A model generated the notes under the pieces. The model was given only the letters and a program-made list of their open reading frames with translations. It had not been told where the DNA came from and did not search any database. A stretch of 64,000 bases of DNA from Actinomadura terrae (GTDB lineage: Bacteria; Actinomycetota; Actinomycetes; Streptosporangiales; Streptosporangiaceae), in contig NZ_JAICDG010000005.1 in the NCBI RefSeq assembly GCF_022751215.1, positions 434,001 to 498,000 on the forward strand. Direction: 5' to 3'. Below, in pieces: positions 33,543 to 41,894 of the stretch. Numbering within the stretch: the first letter of the stretch is position 1; every line of letters starts with the position of its first letter. A program made the translations under genes and the position numbers.

Positions 33543-34850
33543 TCACTTCCGGAGGCGCTCTGCGAGCCAGCCCGACATCGCGCGGACGCCGGCGCCGATC
33601 GCCCGCTCGTCCGGGTCGAAGCTGCCGAAGTGCGGGTAGCAGGTCGTGATGCCCGCGCCGGGCCTCCGGACGCCGAGGAAGGTGAACGTGCCGGGCAGGC
33701 GGTCGAGGAACAGCGCGAAGTCCTCGCCGTTGAACGGGAACGCGGCGTGCAACTCGGTCGTGGCGTCGGAGCCGAACGTGCCGCGCAGGTAGCCGTTCAG
33801 CGCGAGCGCGTCCTTCTCCGGGCAGACCATCGCGGGGAACGGGTCGCCGCCGAAGTCCACCCGCGCGCCCGGGTAGGCCGCGGCGAGACGGCTGATCTGC
33901 TCCCTGACCTCCACGTACCGCTCCTCGGGCCAGCAGCGGTACGCCGCCTCCACCGTGACGCGGCCCGCCGCGTCGGGCTCGCCCGCCCGCGCGTTGGTCA
34001 GCACGAACCGCGCCAGCGGGCCGTCCGGCGTCTCCAGCTCGTGGACGACCCGCTCGTAGTCCGCCGGCGTCTGCGGCCACGCGACCGTGCTGAGCCCGTT
34101 GATCGCGTCGACGAGGCGGGCGGCCTGCTCCGGCGCGTCCGGCCCCGGCAGGACGACGCTCGGACGGTCCAGCCCCGGCAGCCCCACCCCCGGCGTGACC
34201 GCGAACCGGCCGACCGGGAACGGGCCGCAGTGCAGCGCGTGGATCTCCTCGGGCCGCGTCCACTCCAGCACCCCGGCGTCGATCATCGCGCGGGCGCCCA
34301 TCAGGGCCTCCTCGCCCGGCTGGAAGAAGAACACCAGCCTGCCGCTGAGCCGGTCGCGCAGGCGCGCGAGGACCTGCGCGATGCCGACGCCGATCACCGT
34401 GTGCAGATCGTGCCCGCAGCAGTGCGCGACCTCCGGACCGCCCTCGATCTGGTCCTGCGGGGGCACCGCGTCCATGTCGGCGCGGTAGGCGACGGTGCGG
34501 CCGGGGAGCGCGCCGTCCAGTAGGCCGACGACGCCGGTCCCGCCGACGCCGCGCCGCACCGAGAGCCCGGCGGCGCGGAGCCGGGCCGCCACCAGCGCGG
34601 CGGTGCGCCGCTCCTCGCCCGCCGCCTCGGGGTGCCGGTGGATGTCGCGGCGCAACCGGACCAGGTCGCGGTCGAGCCGCGCCGTGACCGCGTCGATCCG
34701 CGCCTGCTCGATCGCGTTCGGCCGGACCGCGCTCCGCCCGTCGGCGTGGGCGGGCAGAACGGAGCCGAACGCCGCTCCGACGCCCGCGACGGTGGCGCCG
34801 CCGAGCAGGGACCGACGGGTCAGGACGGGCTTCTTGGACTGTGACACCAT
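33543..34850 (-). CDS. exported M20-family amidohydrolase
   Basis: A 435-residue metal-dependent amidohydrolase of the IAA-amino acid hydrolase/hippurate hydrolase group. A twin-arginine signal (TRRSLLGGATVAGVGAAFG) is near the start. Catalytic-domain motifs follow: RRDIHRHPEAAGEE, TVAYRADMDAVP (Asp), AHCCGHDLHTVIGVG (Cys and His metal ligands), FFFQPGEEALMGARAM (Glu base), FPFNGEDFALF and the late His in CYPHFGSF. Substrates of relatives are N-acyl or N-aryl amino acids and peptides. ATG at 34850 with GGGGGA is preferred. Export is unusual for the family, which is mostly cytoplasmic. It is divergent from the EACC1/CHAT genes. Confidence 0.9.
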   Translation of the reverse strand: MVSQSKKPVLTRRSLLGGATVAGVGAAFGSVLPAHADGRSAVRPNAIEQARIDAVTARLDRDLVRLRRDIHRHPEAAGEERRTAALVAARLRAAGLSVRRGVGGTGVVGLLDGALPGRTVAYRADMDAVPPQDQIEGGPEVAHCCGHDLHTVIGVGIAQVLARLRDRLSGRLVFFFQPGEEALMGARAMIDAGVLEWTRPEEIHALHCGPFPVGRFAVTPGVGLPGLDRPSVVLPGPDAPEQAARLVDAINGLSTVAWPQTPADYERVVHELETPDGPLARFVLTNARAGEPDAAGRVTVEAAYRCWPEERYVEVREQISRLAAAYPGARVDFGGDPFPAMVCPEKDALALNGYLRGTFGSDATTELHAAFPFNGEDFALFLDRLPGTFTFLGVRRPGAGITTCYPHFGSFDPDERAIGAGVRAMSGWLAERLRK

Positions 34851-35113
34851 TCCCCCAGAGATAGTGACGTGTTCGGTAGCCGCCGTTCCGAACGCTAGAA
34901 GCCGCCGCGCCGAACCGTCTCCCCTCCAAAGCGCCATCCGCCGCCTCGCCCGAAGGTCCTAATCGCGATCAATCGAAGCGCGACTTCGGCCGGACGAACA
35001 ATGTGTGAGGTTCCGCCCACCGGCTTCATGGCGAACCGCTCGATTTCGACGAGCGGTTGATGGCAGAGTTGAGGTCGTCCCTGGTCGAACGCGTCCGCAG
35101 AGGAACAATCCCC

Positions 35114-35524
35114 ATGAGCCCCCGTCTGGAATTCGAACTGAGACTCGACGGAGTCGACGATCACCATTACGCGGAGCGACTGCGCCGTGAGCTGCGGAAC
35201 ACGCTGGAGGACTCCCCGGACGCCGCCGTCCGCAAGATCCACGAGGTCAACGTCGGAACGCCGCCCCCCGGCCGGCGGGCCGCCACGTCGGAGATCTTCG
35301 GCCTGGTCGTGGAGTCGGCCGCGACGCTCGCCACCGTGGTCCAGATCGTGCAGATCTGGCTCCAGCGGACCCCGCGCGAAACGGAGGCGCCGCCGCCCTC
35401 GATCACGCTGACGTTCGGCGCGAACTCCCTGACCATGACCAGCCCGCCGACCCCGGCCGAAACGGAGATCATCGAGCGGTTCATCGCCGTGCACGGCAAC
35501 GCGGGCGGCCACGATGGGCAATGA
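35114..35524 (+). CDS. EACC1-like (effector-associated constant component) protein
   Basis: A 136-residue protein. FELRLDGVDDHHYAERLRRE, then VGTPPPGRRAATSEIFGLVV, the hydrophobic helix SAATLATVVQIVQIWLQRTP and a final strand SITLTFGANSLTMTS follow the layout of EACC1, a small partner of effector modules in actinomycete NTP-dependent conflict systems. The central helix could insert in a membrane or bind a partner. ATG at 35114 with AGAGGA is preferred over an upstream in-frame start at 35057. It overlaps the CHAT gene by 11 bases, the expected constant-component/effector arrangement. Assignment rests on pattern similarity by eye. Confidence 0.72.
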   Translation: MSPRLEFELRLDGVDDHHYAERLRRELRNTLEDSPDAAVRKIHEVNVGTPPPGRRAATSEIFGLVVESAATLATVVQIVQIWLQRTPRETEAPPPSITLTFGANSLTMTSPPTPAETEIIERFIAVHGNAGGHDGQ

Positions 35525-37853
35525 ACCGGCGACGATGCTGCGCGTCATGGTCGGCCGGAACGAGGGGCCGACCCGGCACTACTCCTACGGCCTGCGCACC
35601 GCCGGCAGCGAGGTCGGCGGCGCGCTGGAGTACGAGTACACGGTCGAGGTGCACCAGGGGCTGATCGAGGGCGTCTGCAACGACATCAACAACGTCCTGC
35701 GATCGGCGCTCGACAGGGCGACGAGCGGCCAGGCCGGGCCGGGCGACCTGGTGGACCACCGCGCGAAGCTCGCCGAGTACGGGCACCTGCTGTACAAGTT
35801 CCTGTTCCAGTCGACGCAGGGCGCCGACGAGCCCGAGATCGTGGCCCGCATGCGCCTGTCGCCGGGTCCGCTGCTCGTGCGGACCTACGAGTCGCTGGTC
35901 CCCTGGGACCTGCTCCACGACGGGACGGACTTCCTCGGCCTCACCCAGGATCTCGGGCAGGGGTCGGTCGTGCAGAAGGTCCCGCTCAGCGGCCGGGAGG
36001 TGGGCCGCATCGAGCGGGCGCTGATCGTCGGCGACCCCCTCGGGGACCTGCCCATGGCGCGGGCGGAGGCCGAGCACGTCGCCGCCTGGCTGACCAGGCA
36101 GGGGACGGAGTGCACGCTGCTGGTGGGCGCCCAGGCCACGCTGATCAGCGTCGTCAGGCTCCTCATCTCCACCCCCTTCGACCTGCTGCACTACTGCGGG
36201 CACGTCTCCATCATGAACAAGCCGGCCGACAGCGGTCTGATGCTGCACGGCCGCGAGATCCTCAACGAGGCCGCGCTGCGGGTCGCCGCGATGGTGGGGG
36301 CGCCGCCCGTGGTGTTCATCAACGGCTGCCAGTCCGCCCGTCCGATCGCGAACCTGTGCCTGTCGTTCCTGACGATGGGCGCGAAGGTGGTCGTGGGCAC
36401 CCGGGTCGAGGTCTCCGAACGCAGCGCCAAGCTGTTCGCCGAGGAGTTCTACCAGCGGCTGCTGAAGGACCAGACGGCCGGCTCGGCGGTGCGCAACGCG
36501 CGCTACGCCCTGCTGGACGAGGCCGACGCCGGATGGGCGTCCTTCCTCCTGTACAGCAACCCCGGGGTGCACATCACGGGCGGCCCGCCCCCGGTCGCGG
36601 CGGCCGCGCCCCCTGCGGCGGCGGAGGACGACGAAGGGCAGGTCAACTATTCCGCGTCGGCCACCGAACTGATGCGCCGCGCCTTCACCGTCGCGGAGAC
36701 CAGCGGCCTGGTCACCTCCGTCGAACTGCTCTTCGCCCTCATCACCGAGACCGAACTCCAGTCCACGATGGTGCGCGGGGTGGGGGCCGAGCGGCTGGCG
36801 ATGCTCTCCGCGATACTGCACATGATCGTCGGTACGAAGGACGGCGTCGTCGAGCGGCAGTCGGAGGAGATCGAGCTGTCGGACACCGTCCACGGCGTCC
36901 TGCTCCAGGCCGAGGAGGACGCGACGGCCCAGGGCCGCACGATCATCAGCCCGCACGACATCGCGCTCGCGTTCGCCGGCACCGACGGCGGGACGTCGGC
37001 GGAGATCCCGGAGGTCGTCGGCGTCACGGTCCGCGAGCTCTTCGGCCTCGACGCCCCGGCCGCCCCCGAGACCGACGCGCCCACCGAGACGGCGCCCGAC
37101 ACGGCCACCAACACACCACCCGACACGGCCACCGACGCGGCCACCGCCCTGAGCGACGCGACGAACATCGCGACCGACACACCGACCGACACCGCGCCCA
37201 ACACCGCGACCGACACACCGACCGACACCGCGCCCAACACCGCGACCGGCACTGCGACCGGCACCGTCGCCCCCACCGAGCCCGACGTGAAGATCGCGCC
37301 GTCGGCGAAGACGACGAAGCCGGACCCGCTGCTCGACGCGAACGGGAAGCTACCCGCCGAACTGCTGGACGACGGCACGCTCAAGGCCGTCACCGCGGCC
37401 CTCGTCCTGGCGGCGGGCAAGCGGCGGCCGGTCGAGTCGCACACCTTCCTCCAGGGGTTCGGCGCGGCGGGCAGCACGGTCCTGCGCCGGGCGCTGGAGG
37501 CGCAGGGCAGCACGGCCGAGGACGCCCTCCACGTCCTCTACGCGCCGGGCATCAGGCCGAAGAAGTTCACCCAGCGCTCGTTCGGCGCCCTCACCAAGGC
37601 CTGGGACGACGGCGCGGGCGTGCCGATCGGCGAGGCGGCGGTCCTGCGCGTCCTGCTGTCGGACCCGAAGTCCGCCGCCCACATGTTCCTCAGCCAGCTC
37701 GGCGTGGACATCGACCGGCTGCTCATGGACCTCCGGTCGGCCGACCCGGAGCCGCCGGAGCCGCAGCCGGTTCCCGACCCTCGTCCAGCGGAGGATCAGC
37801 GGGAACGGGAACCGGATCCGGAGGAGGATCGGAAGCAGCCTTCGGCGGGTTGA
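35514..37853 (+). CDS. CHAT protease with Clp-N-like domains
   Basis: A 779-residue protein. Residues ~110-355 are a CHAT (caspase-like) peptidase: LVPWDLLHDG, DLLHYCGHVSIM with the catalytic His ~230, and VVFINGCQSARP with the catalytic Cys ~272. Residues ~380-510 resemble the double helical repeat of the Clp N-domain (LMRRAFTVAETSGLVTSVEL and QGRTIISPHDIALAF). A Thr/Asp/Pro-rich linker (~515-600) contains a 36-base DNA repeat. A second, more divergent Clp-N-like segment (~605-740) follows, then an acidic Pro-rich tail. CHAT proteases act as cell-death or immune effectors. The Clp-N domains suggest docking to the ClpB-like ATPase of the facing operon. The 3' end overlaps that operon's last gene by 131 bases. 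Confidence 0.88.
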   Translation: MGNEPATMLRVMVGRNEGPTRHYSYGLRTAGSEVGGALEYEYTVEVHQGLIEGVCNDINNVLRSALDRATSGQAGPGDLVDHRAKLAEYGHLLYKFLFQSTQGADEPEIVARMRLSPGPLLVRTYESLVPWDLLHDGTDFLGLTQDLGQGSVVQKVPLSGREVGRIERALIVGDPLGDLPMARAEAEHVAAWLTRQGTECTLLVGAQATLISVVRLLISTPFDLLHYCGHVSIMNKPADSGLMLHGREILNEAALRVAAMVGAPPVVFINGCQSARPIANLCLSFLTMGAKVVVGTRVEVSERSAKLFAEEFYQRLLKDQTAGSAVRNARYALLDEADAGWASFLLYSNPGVHITGGPPPVAAAAPPAAAEDDEGQVNYSASATELMRRAFTVAETSGLVTSVELLFALITETELQSTMVRGVGAERLAMLSAILHMIVGTKDGVVERQSEEIELSDTVHGVLLQAEEDATAQGRTIISPHDIALAFAGTDGGTSAEIPEVVGVTVRELFGLDAPAAPETDAPTETAPDTATNTPPDTATDAATALSDATNIATDTPTDTAPNTATDTPTDTAPNTATGTATGTVAPTEPDVKIAPSAKTTKPDPLLDANGKLPAELLDDGTLKAVTAALVLAAGKRRPVESHTFLQGFGAAGSTVLRRALEAQGSTAEDALHVLYAPGIRPKKFTQRSFGALTKAWDDGAGVPIGEAAVLRVLLSDPKSAAHMFLSQLGVDIDRLLMDLRSADPEPPEPQPVPDPRPAEDQREREPDPEEDRKQPSAG
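37171..37242 (+). repeat. two 36-bp tandem repeats in the CHAT linker
   Basis: The 36-base unit beginning CGACCGACACACCGACCGAC occurs twice in a row, followed by a degraded third start. It encodes a 12-residue Thr/Asp/Pro/Asn-rich block and lengthens the linker between two Clp-N-like domains without breaking the frame. Confidence 0.88.
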
Positions 37854-38241
37854 GCCCGAGGTCCGCGAGCCGGTCGCCCGGCCTGCGGCGCAGCACCTCC
37901 TCCCACGCGTCCCGCGCCTCGGCGGAATGGCCGAGCGCCTGGCAGGCGAGCGCGAGTGCGTTGCGCGCCTCGATGTCGGACGGGCACCAGTGCACCACCG
38001 CCGCGAAATAGCCGTGCGCCTCCGCGAGCCGGTCCTCCCGCGCCGCCGCAAGGCCCCGGTTGAACAGGTGCGCGGAATACACCGACAGCAGGGCGTAGCT
38101 CCCGATAGGCGCCCCGCACCTGCCGCATTCAGCCGCGTCGTATCCGTTCTCGGCCCCGCACCGCGGGAAGGGGCATTTCACCGTCACCGCGTTCATCGAA
38201 CCCGCGTTCATCGGTTCCGCGTTCATCGAACCCATGTCCAT
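37723..38241 (-). CDS. zinc-ribbon/TPR protein, last gene of the chaperone operon
   Basis: A 172-residue protein. The start MDMGSMNAEPMNAGSMNAV is repetitive. A zinc ribbon follows (CPFPRCGAENGY, AAECGRCGAPIG; four Cys at ~23-42), then two TPR-like helical pairs (SAHLFNRGLAAAREDRLAEA, ARNALALACQALGHSAEAR) and a disordered Pro/Ala tail. ATG at 38241 has AGGAGGGG and is 10 bases after the Hsp70 stop. Its last ~43 codons lie antisense to the CHAT gene end. It probably is an adaptor of the Hsp70 module. Confidence 0.78.
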   Translation of the reverse strand: MDMGSMNAEPMNAGSMNAVTVKCPFPRCGAENGYDAAECGRCGAPIGSYALLSVYSAHLFNRGLAAAREDRLAEAHGYFAAVVHWCPSDIEARNALALACQALGHSAEARDAWEEVLRRRPGDRLADLGLNPPKAASDPPPDPVPVPADPPLDEGREPAAAPAAPGRPTGGP

Positions 38242-38251
38242 CGAACCCCTC

Positions 38252-40813
38252 CTAGTGCGCCTTGACGAGGTTGTCCACGCCGTCGTCGCCCTGGAGGCGG
38301 TGCTTGATCCGCTTCAGCTGGGCGCGCAGCTGCTGCGCCCGCGCGGTGACCGGCTGCGGTTCGCGGGCGGCGCGCCCGGCGAGCCCCTTCAGCTCCCGCT
38401 GGACCTGCTCGACCTCGCCCCGCAGATCGTTCCGCCGCATGAGCACGGCGTGGCGGTGGACGGACTCGGCCTCCTCCTCCGCGATCTCCACGAGCAGGTC
38501 GGCCCGCTGCTCCGGCGTCAGCTCCGACCCCGCCGGCCTGTTCTGCCGGTAGCGGCTGATGAGATGGGACATGTACGCCTCCAGCTGCCGGAGGACCTCG
38601 CTGTAGACGGCCTGGTCGCCCTCCCGGAACGCCTTCTCGCCCCGGGCGCGCTGCGCCTCGATCGCGCGGCTCATCTCCTGCGCGTCGTGGACCTTGTCCA
38701 CGTCCGTCACGGCGGAGTTGACCTCGACGCAGTCGTTGACGAGCTTGTCGAAGTCCTCCTTCGGCGGCTGGAGCGGCGTGGTGGCCACCTGGATGCCGGC
38801 GAGGATCTCCTCCATCTGCTCGAACTCGTGCACGGCGCCCTTCTCGTCGCCGGTCTCCCGCGAGCGCTGGAACGCCTTGCGCGCCATGTCGAACTGGATG
38901 GAGGCCGTGGCGCGGCGTCCGGCGGGCAGGAAGGACGCGGCGTCCTCGAAGCCCTGCTCCAGCCCGGCGACCTCGTCGGGCGCGGGCATCTCGCGTTCCG
39001 CCGGGGCCTGCACGTCGAACTCGAAAGGCTGGTCGCCGATCGTGCCCTGGGCGGTGAGGTAGGAATGGCGGTCCATCTGCACTTCCAGGCGAATCCGCGT
39101 GCCGCTCGGCGTCGAGGAGTCCACCGGGATCCGGATCACCTGAATGTTCTTGCTGCGCTGGTAGATGGGGAACAGCAGCGTGTCGGTGTCGCCGGGGTGG
39201 GAGAAGTCGAACTCCGCGCTCGTCGGCAGTTCCTGGAGCTCGGGAATGAGCGTCTTGCGCACCTTCTGGCCGCCCTGGTTGACCTCCAGCAGAACGGCCT
39301 TGGGGCAGACGGCGGTGTTGCTCACGCTGGGCAGCTTGCGCGCCTTCTCGCTCTGGGTGATCGGACGCCCGACGGCCGCGACGAGCTGCTCGTCACCGTC
39401 GAACACCTCGAATCCGAGCATCGTCTCCACGCCCGGCCGGAGCGCGACGCCCTTGAAGGCGAAGTTGCCGCGCGCGTCGATGTCGGAGTCGTCCTCCACG
39501 CCGTCGGGGGTCTGGAGCTTGACGTAGCCGCCGGTGAGGTCGTGCTCCCCGGTGAGCGACTCGACCGTCCCGCCGACGTGCGTGGTCTCCCGCGCGCTGG
39601 CCGAGGTGCCGCGGAAGGAGACCCGGACGGTGCGTCCCGGGTCGTAGACCGACATCCCGCCCGTCACCGCCGCGCGGATCGCGGCGCCCATGGCCACGAC
39701 CGTGTCGACCTGGTCGTAGACGGGCTCGTCGCACTTGGCGCCCGCGCAGAGCTCGGCGGCGACCATCTCCCGGACGAGCGGGATGTGCGTCGAGCCGCCC
39801 GCGAGGATGATCTCGTCCACGTCCGACAGGGAGATCCCCGCCTTCTCCTGCGCGCGTTCGAGGGCCTCGTGGCAGTAGAGGAGCGTCCGCTCGACGTGCG
39901 GCCGGACGACCGCGTCGAGCTCGGACCGCTCGATCACCGCCTCGATCAGGACGGGGTCGCCCGCCTTGTCGAGCAGCCGCCCGTTCTCCCGCCAGGCGTA
40001 CTCGGGCTCGCTGGACAGCCCGACCTTGACGCCCTCGGCGAGCCGCTTGACGTCGTCGAACAGCAGCCGGTCGTCGGCGTCGCCGTTCGGGTCGAGGTCG
40101 AGCGCGGCGCCCTCGGCGCACAGCATCTCCAGCAGGTGCCGGGTGAAGTCGGCGTCGATGTCGTCGCCGCCGAGCCGGTTGTTGCCGCTGATCCCGAGCA
40201 CCTCGTAGACCCCGGCCGTGCACCGCACGACGCTGACGTCGAACGTCCCGCCGCCGAGGTCGTAGACCATGAACGTCCCGTCGCGGCGGCCGGTGCGCCA
40301 GCAGTGGTGGGACGCGGCGGCCGTCGGCTCGTGCAGCAGCTCCAGGCATTCCAGGCCCGCCATCTCGGCGGCCCGGCGGGTCGCGTCGATCTGCGGCTGG
40401 TCGAAGTAGGCGGGCACGGTGACGATCGCGCGGTCCACCTGCCAGGTCGTGTCGGAGGTCGCGAAGTTCGCGACGTCCTCCTCGATCTGGCGCTTCATCT
40501 CGGCGAGGATCGCCGCCGACACCGCCTCGGGCGTGATCGGCGCGCCCGCGAGCTGCACGCTCGTCTGCTGCCCCATGCTCCGCTTGATCGAGGTGATCGG
40601 CTCGGGGCGGCGCCCGACCTGGTTGCGCGCCCGGCGTCCGACCACGAGATCGGCGTCCGGGCCCGAGCGCCAGACGCAGCTCGGCGTCGTGCGGAACTTG
40701 GTGACCGGGTCGCGGTGGATGACGATGTCGGTGTCGGTCGGATCCATGATGGCGACGGCGCTGTTGGTGGTGCCGAGGTCGATGCCGACCGCCTTGCTCA
40801 CGATCTGTGTCAT
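38252..40813 (-). CDS. divergent Hsp70 (DnaK-like) protein
   Basis: An 853-residue Hsp70, about 230 residues longer than DnaK. The ATPase domain is intact: AVGIDLGTTNSAVAI (phosphate loop 1), IVTVPAYFDQPQIDATRRAA, LLHEPTAAASHH, MVYDLGGGTFDVSVV (phosphate 2) and IILAGGSTHIPLV (adenosine). The beta substrate domain is divergent and lacks the DnaK signature order. A long helical region (~620-853) includes RARGEKAFREGDQAVYSEVL and ends without the usual EEVD or DDVVDAEF tail. ATG at 40813 overlaps the GrpE-like stop (ATGA). It is not the housekeeping DnaK: its J and GrpE partners in the operon are also atypical. Confidence 0.93.
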   Translation of the reverse strand: MTQIVSKAVGIDLGTTNSAVAIMDPTDTDIVIHRDPVTKFRTTPSCVWRSGPDADLVVGRRARNQVGRRPEPITSIKRSMGQQTSVQLAGAPITPEAVSAAILAEMKRQIEEDVANFATSDTTWQVDRAIVTVPAYFDQPQIDATRRAAEMAGLECLELLHEPTAAASHHCWRTGRRDGTFMVYDLGGGTFDVSVVRCTAGVYEVLGISGNNRLGGDDIDADFTRHLLEMLCAEGAALDLDPNGDADDRLLFDDVKRLAEGVKVGLSSEPEYAWRENGRLLDKAGDPVLIEAVIERSELDAVVRPHVERTLLYCHEALERAQEKAGISLSDVDEIILAGGSTHIPLVREMVAAELCAGAKCDEPVYDQVDTVVAMGAAIRAAVTGGMSVYDPGRTVRVSFRGTSASARETTHVGGTVESLTGEHDLTGGYVKLQTPDGVEDDSDIDARGNFAFKGVALRPGVETMLGFEVFDGDEQLVAAVGRPITQSEKARKLPSVSNTAVCPKAVLLEVNQGGQKVRKTLIPELQELPTSAEFDFSHPGDTDTLLFPIYQRSKNIQVIRIPVDSSTPSGTRIRLEVQMDRHSYLTAQGTIGDQPFEFDVQAPAEREMPAPDEVAGLEQGFEDAASFLPAGRRATASIQFDMARKAFQRSRETGDEKGAVHEFEQMEEILAGIQVATTPLQPPKEDFDKLVNDCVEVNSAVTDVDKVHDAQEMSRAIEAQRARGEKAFREGDQAVYSEVLRQLEAYMSHLISRYRQNRPAGSELTPEQRADLLVEIAEEEAESVHRHAVLMRRNDLRGEVEQVQRELKGLAGRAAREPQPVTARAQQLRAQLKRIKHRLQGDDGVDNLVKAH

Positions 40814-41439
40814 CGCGTGCCTTCCCCATCATGGTCGTCGCTTGCGTCGTGTCCTGCTTGTTCCTCGGCCGGTTGTTCCTCGGCCGCTTCGGCTGCTTCT
40901 TCCTCGCGGGGCGGCGCCCCCATCTGCACCAGCCCGGGACGGACCACCGCCCCGTCGCGGAGCACGATCGGATCGATCGTCCGCGCCACGACCTCGGTGG
41001 TGTAGTCGGCGCTGTACTTCCAGCCCTTCACCTCGACCCGGTCCTCGACCTCGGCGAGCGGCCGGTCGGCCGGGTCCTCGTAGGTGACGCCGCCGCGCCG
41101 CAGGATCTCCAGCGCGTCGTCCTTCAGCAGCCGGAACTGCTGGTGGACGCGGCCCAGCCCCGCATCGGTGAGCGCGTCCCGGCTCCGGGTCAGCGCCGCG
41201 TCCCACTGGGCGAGGAGGGTCACCAGGTCGTAGGCCACGTCGAGGGTCTGGTCGAGCTCGGCCCGGGCGCGCTTCCGCTCGGCGTTGAGCGCGGACCGGT
41301 GCAGCTGGAGCGCCGCGCCCATCTCGGCGGCGGGCGAGACGAGCACCGGGTCCGGGGGCGCCGGACGGTCCGCGAAGACGTCCCACCCGTAGGGCAGGCC
41401 GTCGGGGACGGGGCGCTCGCCCTCATCCGAAGAGGACAT
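40810..41439 (-). CDS. GrpE-like nucleotide exchange factor
   Basis: A 209-residue protein. A helical part (ALNAERKRARAELDQTLDVA, VTLLAQWDAALTRSRDAL) is followed by a GrpE-type beta domain (ILRRGGVTYEDPADRPL, EVVARTIDPIVLRDGAVVRP, GLVQMGAPP), which in GrpE contacts the Hsp70 ATPase domain. The long coiled-coil stalk of GrpE is shorter here. An acidic disordered tail ends the protein. It overlaps the Hsp70 start by four bases and the J-like gene by 17, so it is almost certainly the dedicated exchange factor of that Hsp70. Confidence 0.78.
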   Translation of the reverse strand: MSSSDEGERPVPDGLPYGWDVFADRPAPPDPVLVSPAAEMGAALQLHRSALNAERKRARAELDQTLDVAYDLVTLLAQWDAALTRSRDALTDAGLGRVHQQFRLLKDDALEILRRGGVTYEDPADRPLAEVEDRVEVKGWKYSADYTTEVVARTIDPIVLRDGAVVRPGLVQMGAPPREEEAAEAAEEQPAEEQAGHDASDDHDGEGTR

Positions 41440-41878
41440 CGGACACCTCCAGCGGTGGCTCGTCGAGCCGGGGTCGGACGGGTACGTGCCGGACGGCCTC
41501 GTCGACGTCCACCTCGGGCGGGGTGAGCCTCCAGTCCAGGACGACGTCGATGATCTGCGGGATGTCGAACACCTCGGGCGAGGGCGGGCCCACCGCGCCG
41601 AGGGTCTTGAGGTCCACCGGGTTGCCGCGGTGCCGCCGCTGGAACCGGGCCCAGCGGCCGTCGTCGTAGTCGGTCCCGGGGACCTCGAGGATCGCGTGGA
41701 CGCGGCGGACGGCCTCGTCGTGGATCAGTTCGCCGACGGCCCACTGGATGCGGCCGCGCTCCTCGTCGGTGGCGGCGAGGTCGGCCAGCTCCTGGCCGCG
41801 CTCGACGATGAGCTCCCGGTCGGCGTCGACGGGCAGCCCGAGCACGTGGAAGGGGTTGACCCCCGGCATGTCGCTCAC
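41423..41878 (-). CDS. degenerate J-domain-like protein
   Basis: A 151-residue protein beginning VNPFHVLGLPVDADRELIVE, the typical opening of a J-domain (xPYxVLGv). Helices QELADLAATDEERGRIQWAV and HDEAVRRVHAILEVPG follow. The HPD tripeptide that stimulates Hsp70 ATPase activity is absent. GTG at 41878 has GGAGGGG at good spacing and is preferred to an ATG three codons later. The C-terminal half (FDIPQIIDVVLDWRLTPPEV) is unrecognised. Position between TPR, GrpE-like and Hsp70 genes suggests it links a client or kinase output to the Hsp70. Confidence 0.68.
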   Translation of the reverse strand: MSDMPGVNPFHVLGLPVDADRELIVERGQELADLAATDEERGRIQWAVGELIHDEAVRRVHAILEVPGTDYDDGRWARFQRRHRGNPVDLKTLGAVGPPSPEVFDIPQIIDVVLDWRLTPPEVDVDEAVRHVPVRPRLDEPPLEVSDVLFG

Positions 41879-41894
41879 CGTCCGGCCCCTCCCG

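Noticed and set aside
35057..35113. Upstream start extending the EACC1-like protein by 19 residues
   Set aside because: The added residues do not fit the family and AGAGGA is correctly spaced for the ATG at 35114.
35481..36956. Long minus-strand open frame (about 490 residues) opposite the CHAT gene
   Set aside because: It is antisense to a clear CHAT domain; its product is Arg/Gly/Asp-rich low complexity, as expected for the complement of GC-rich codons.
37171..37242. 36-bp repeats considered as a possible CRISPR array
   Set aside because: The units are contiguous, without spacers, in frame and coding for a low-complexity linker.
38234..41005. Plus-strand open frame of about 920 residues opposite the Hsp70 gene
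   Set aside because: It mirrors Hsp70 codons and has no domain, ribosome site or plausible composition.
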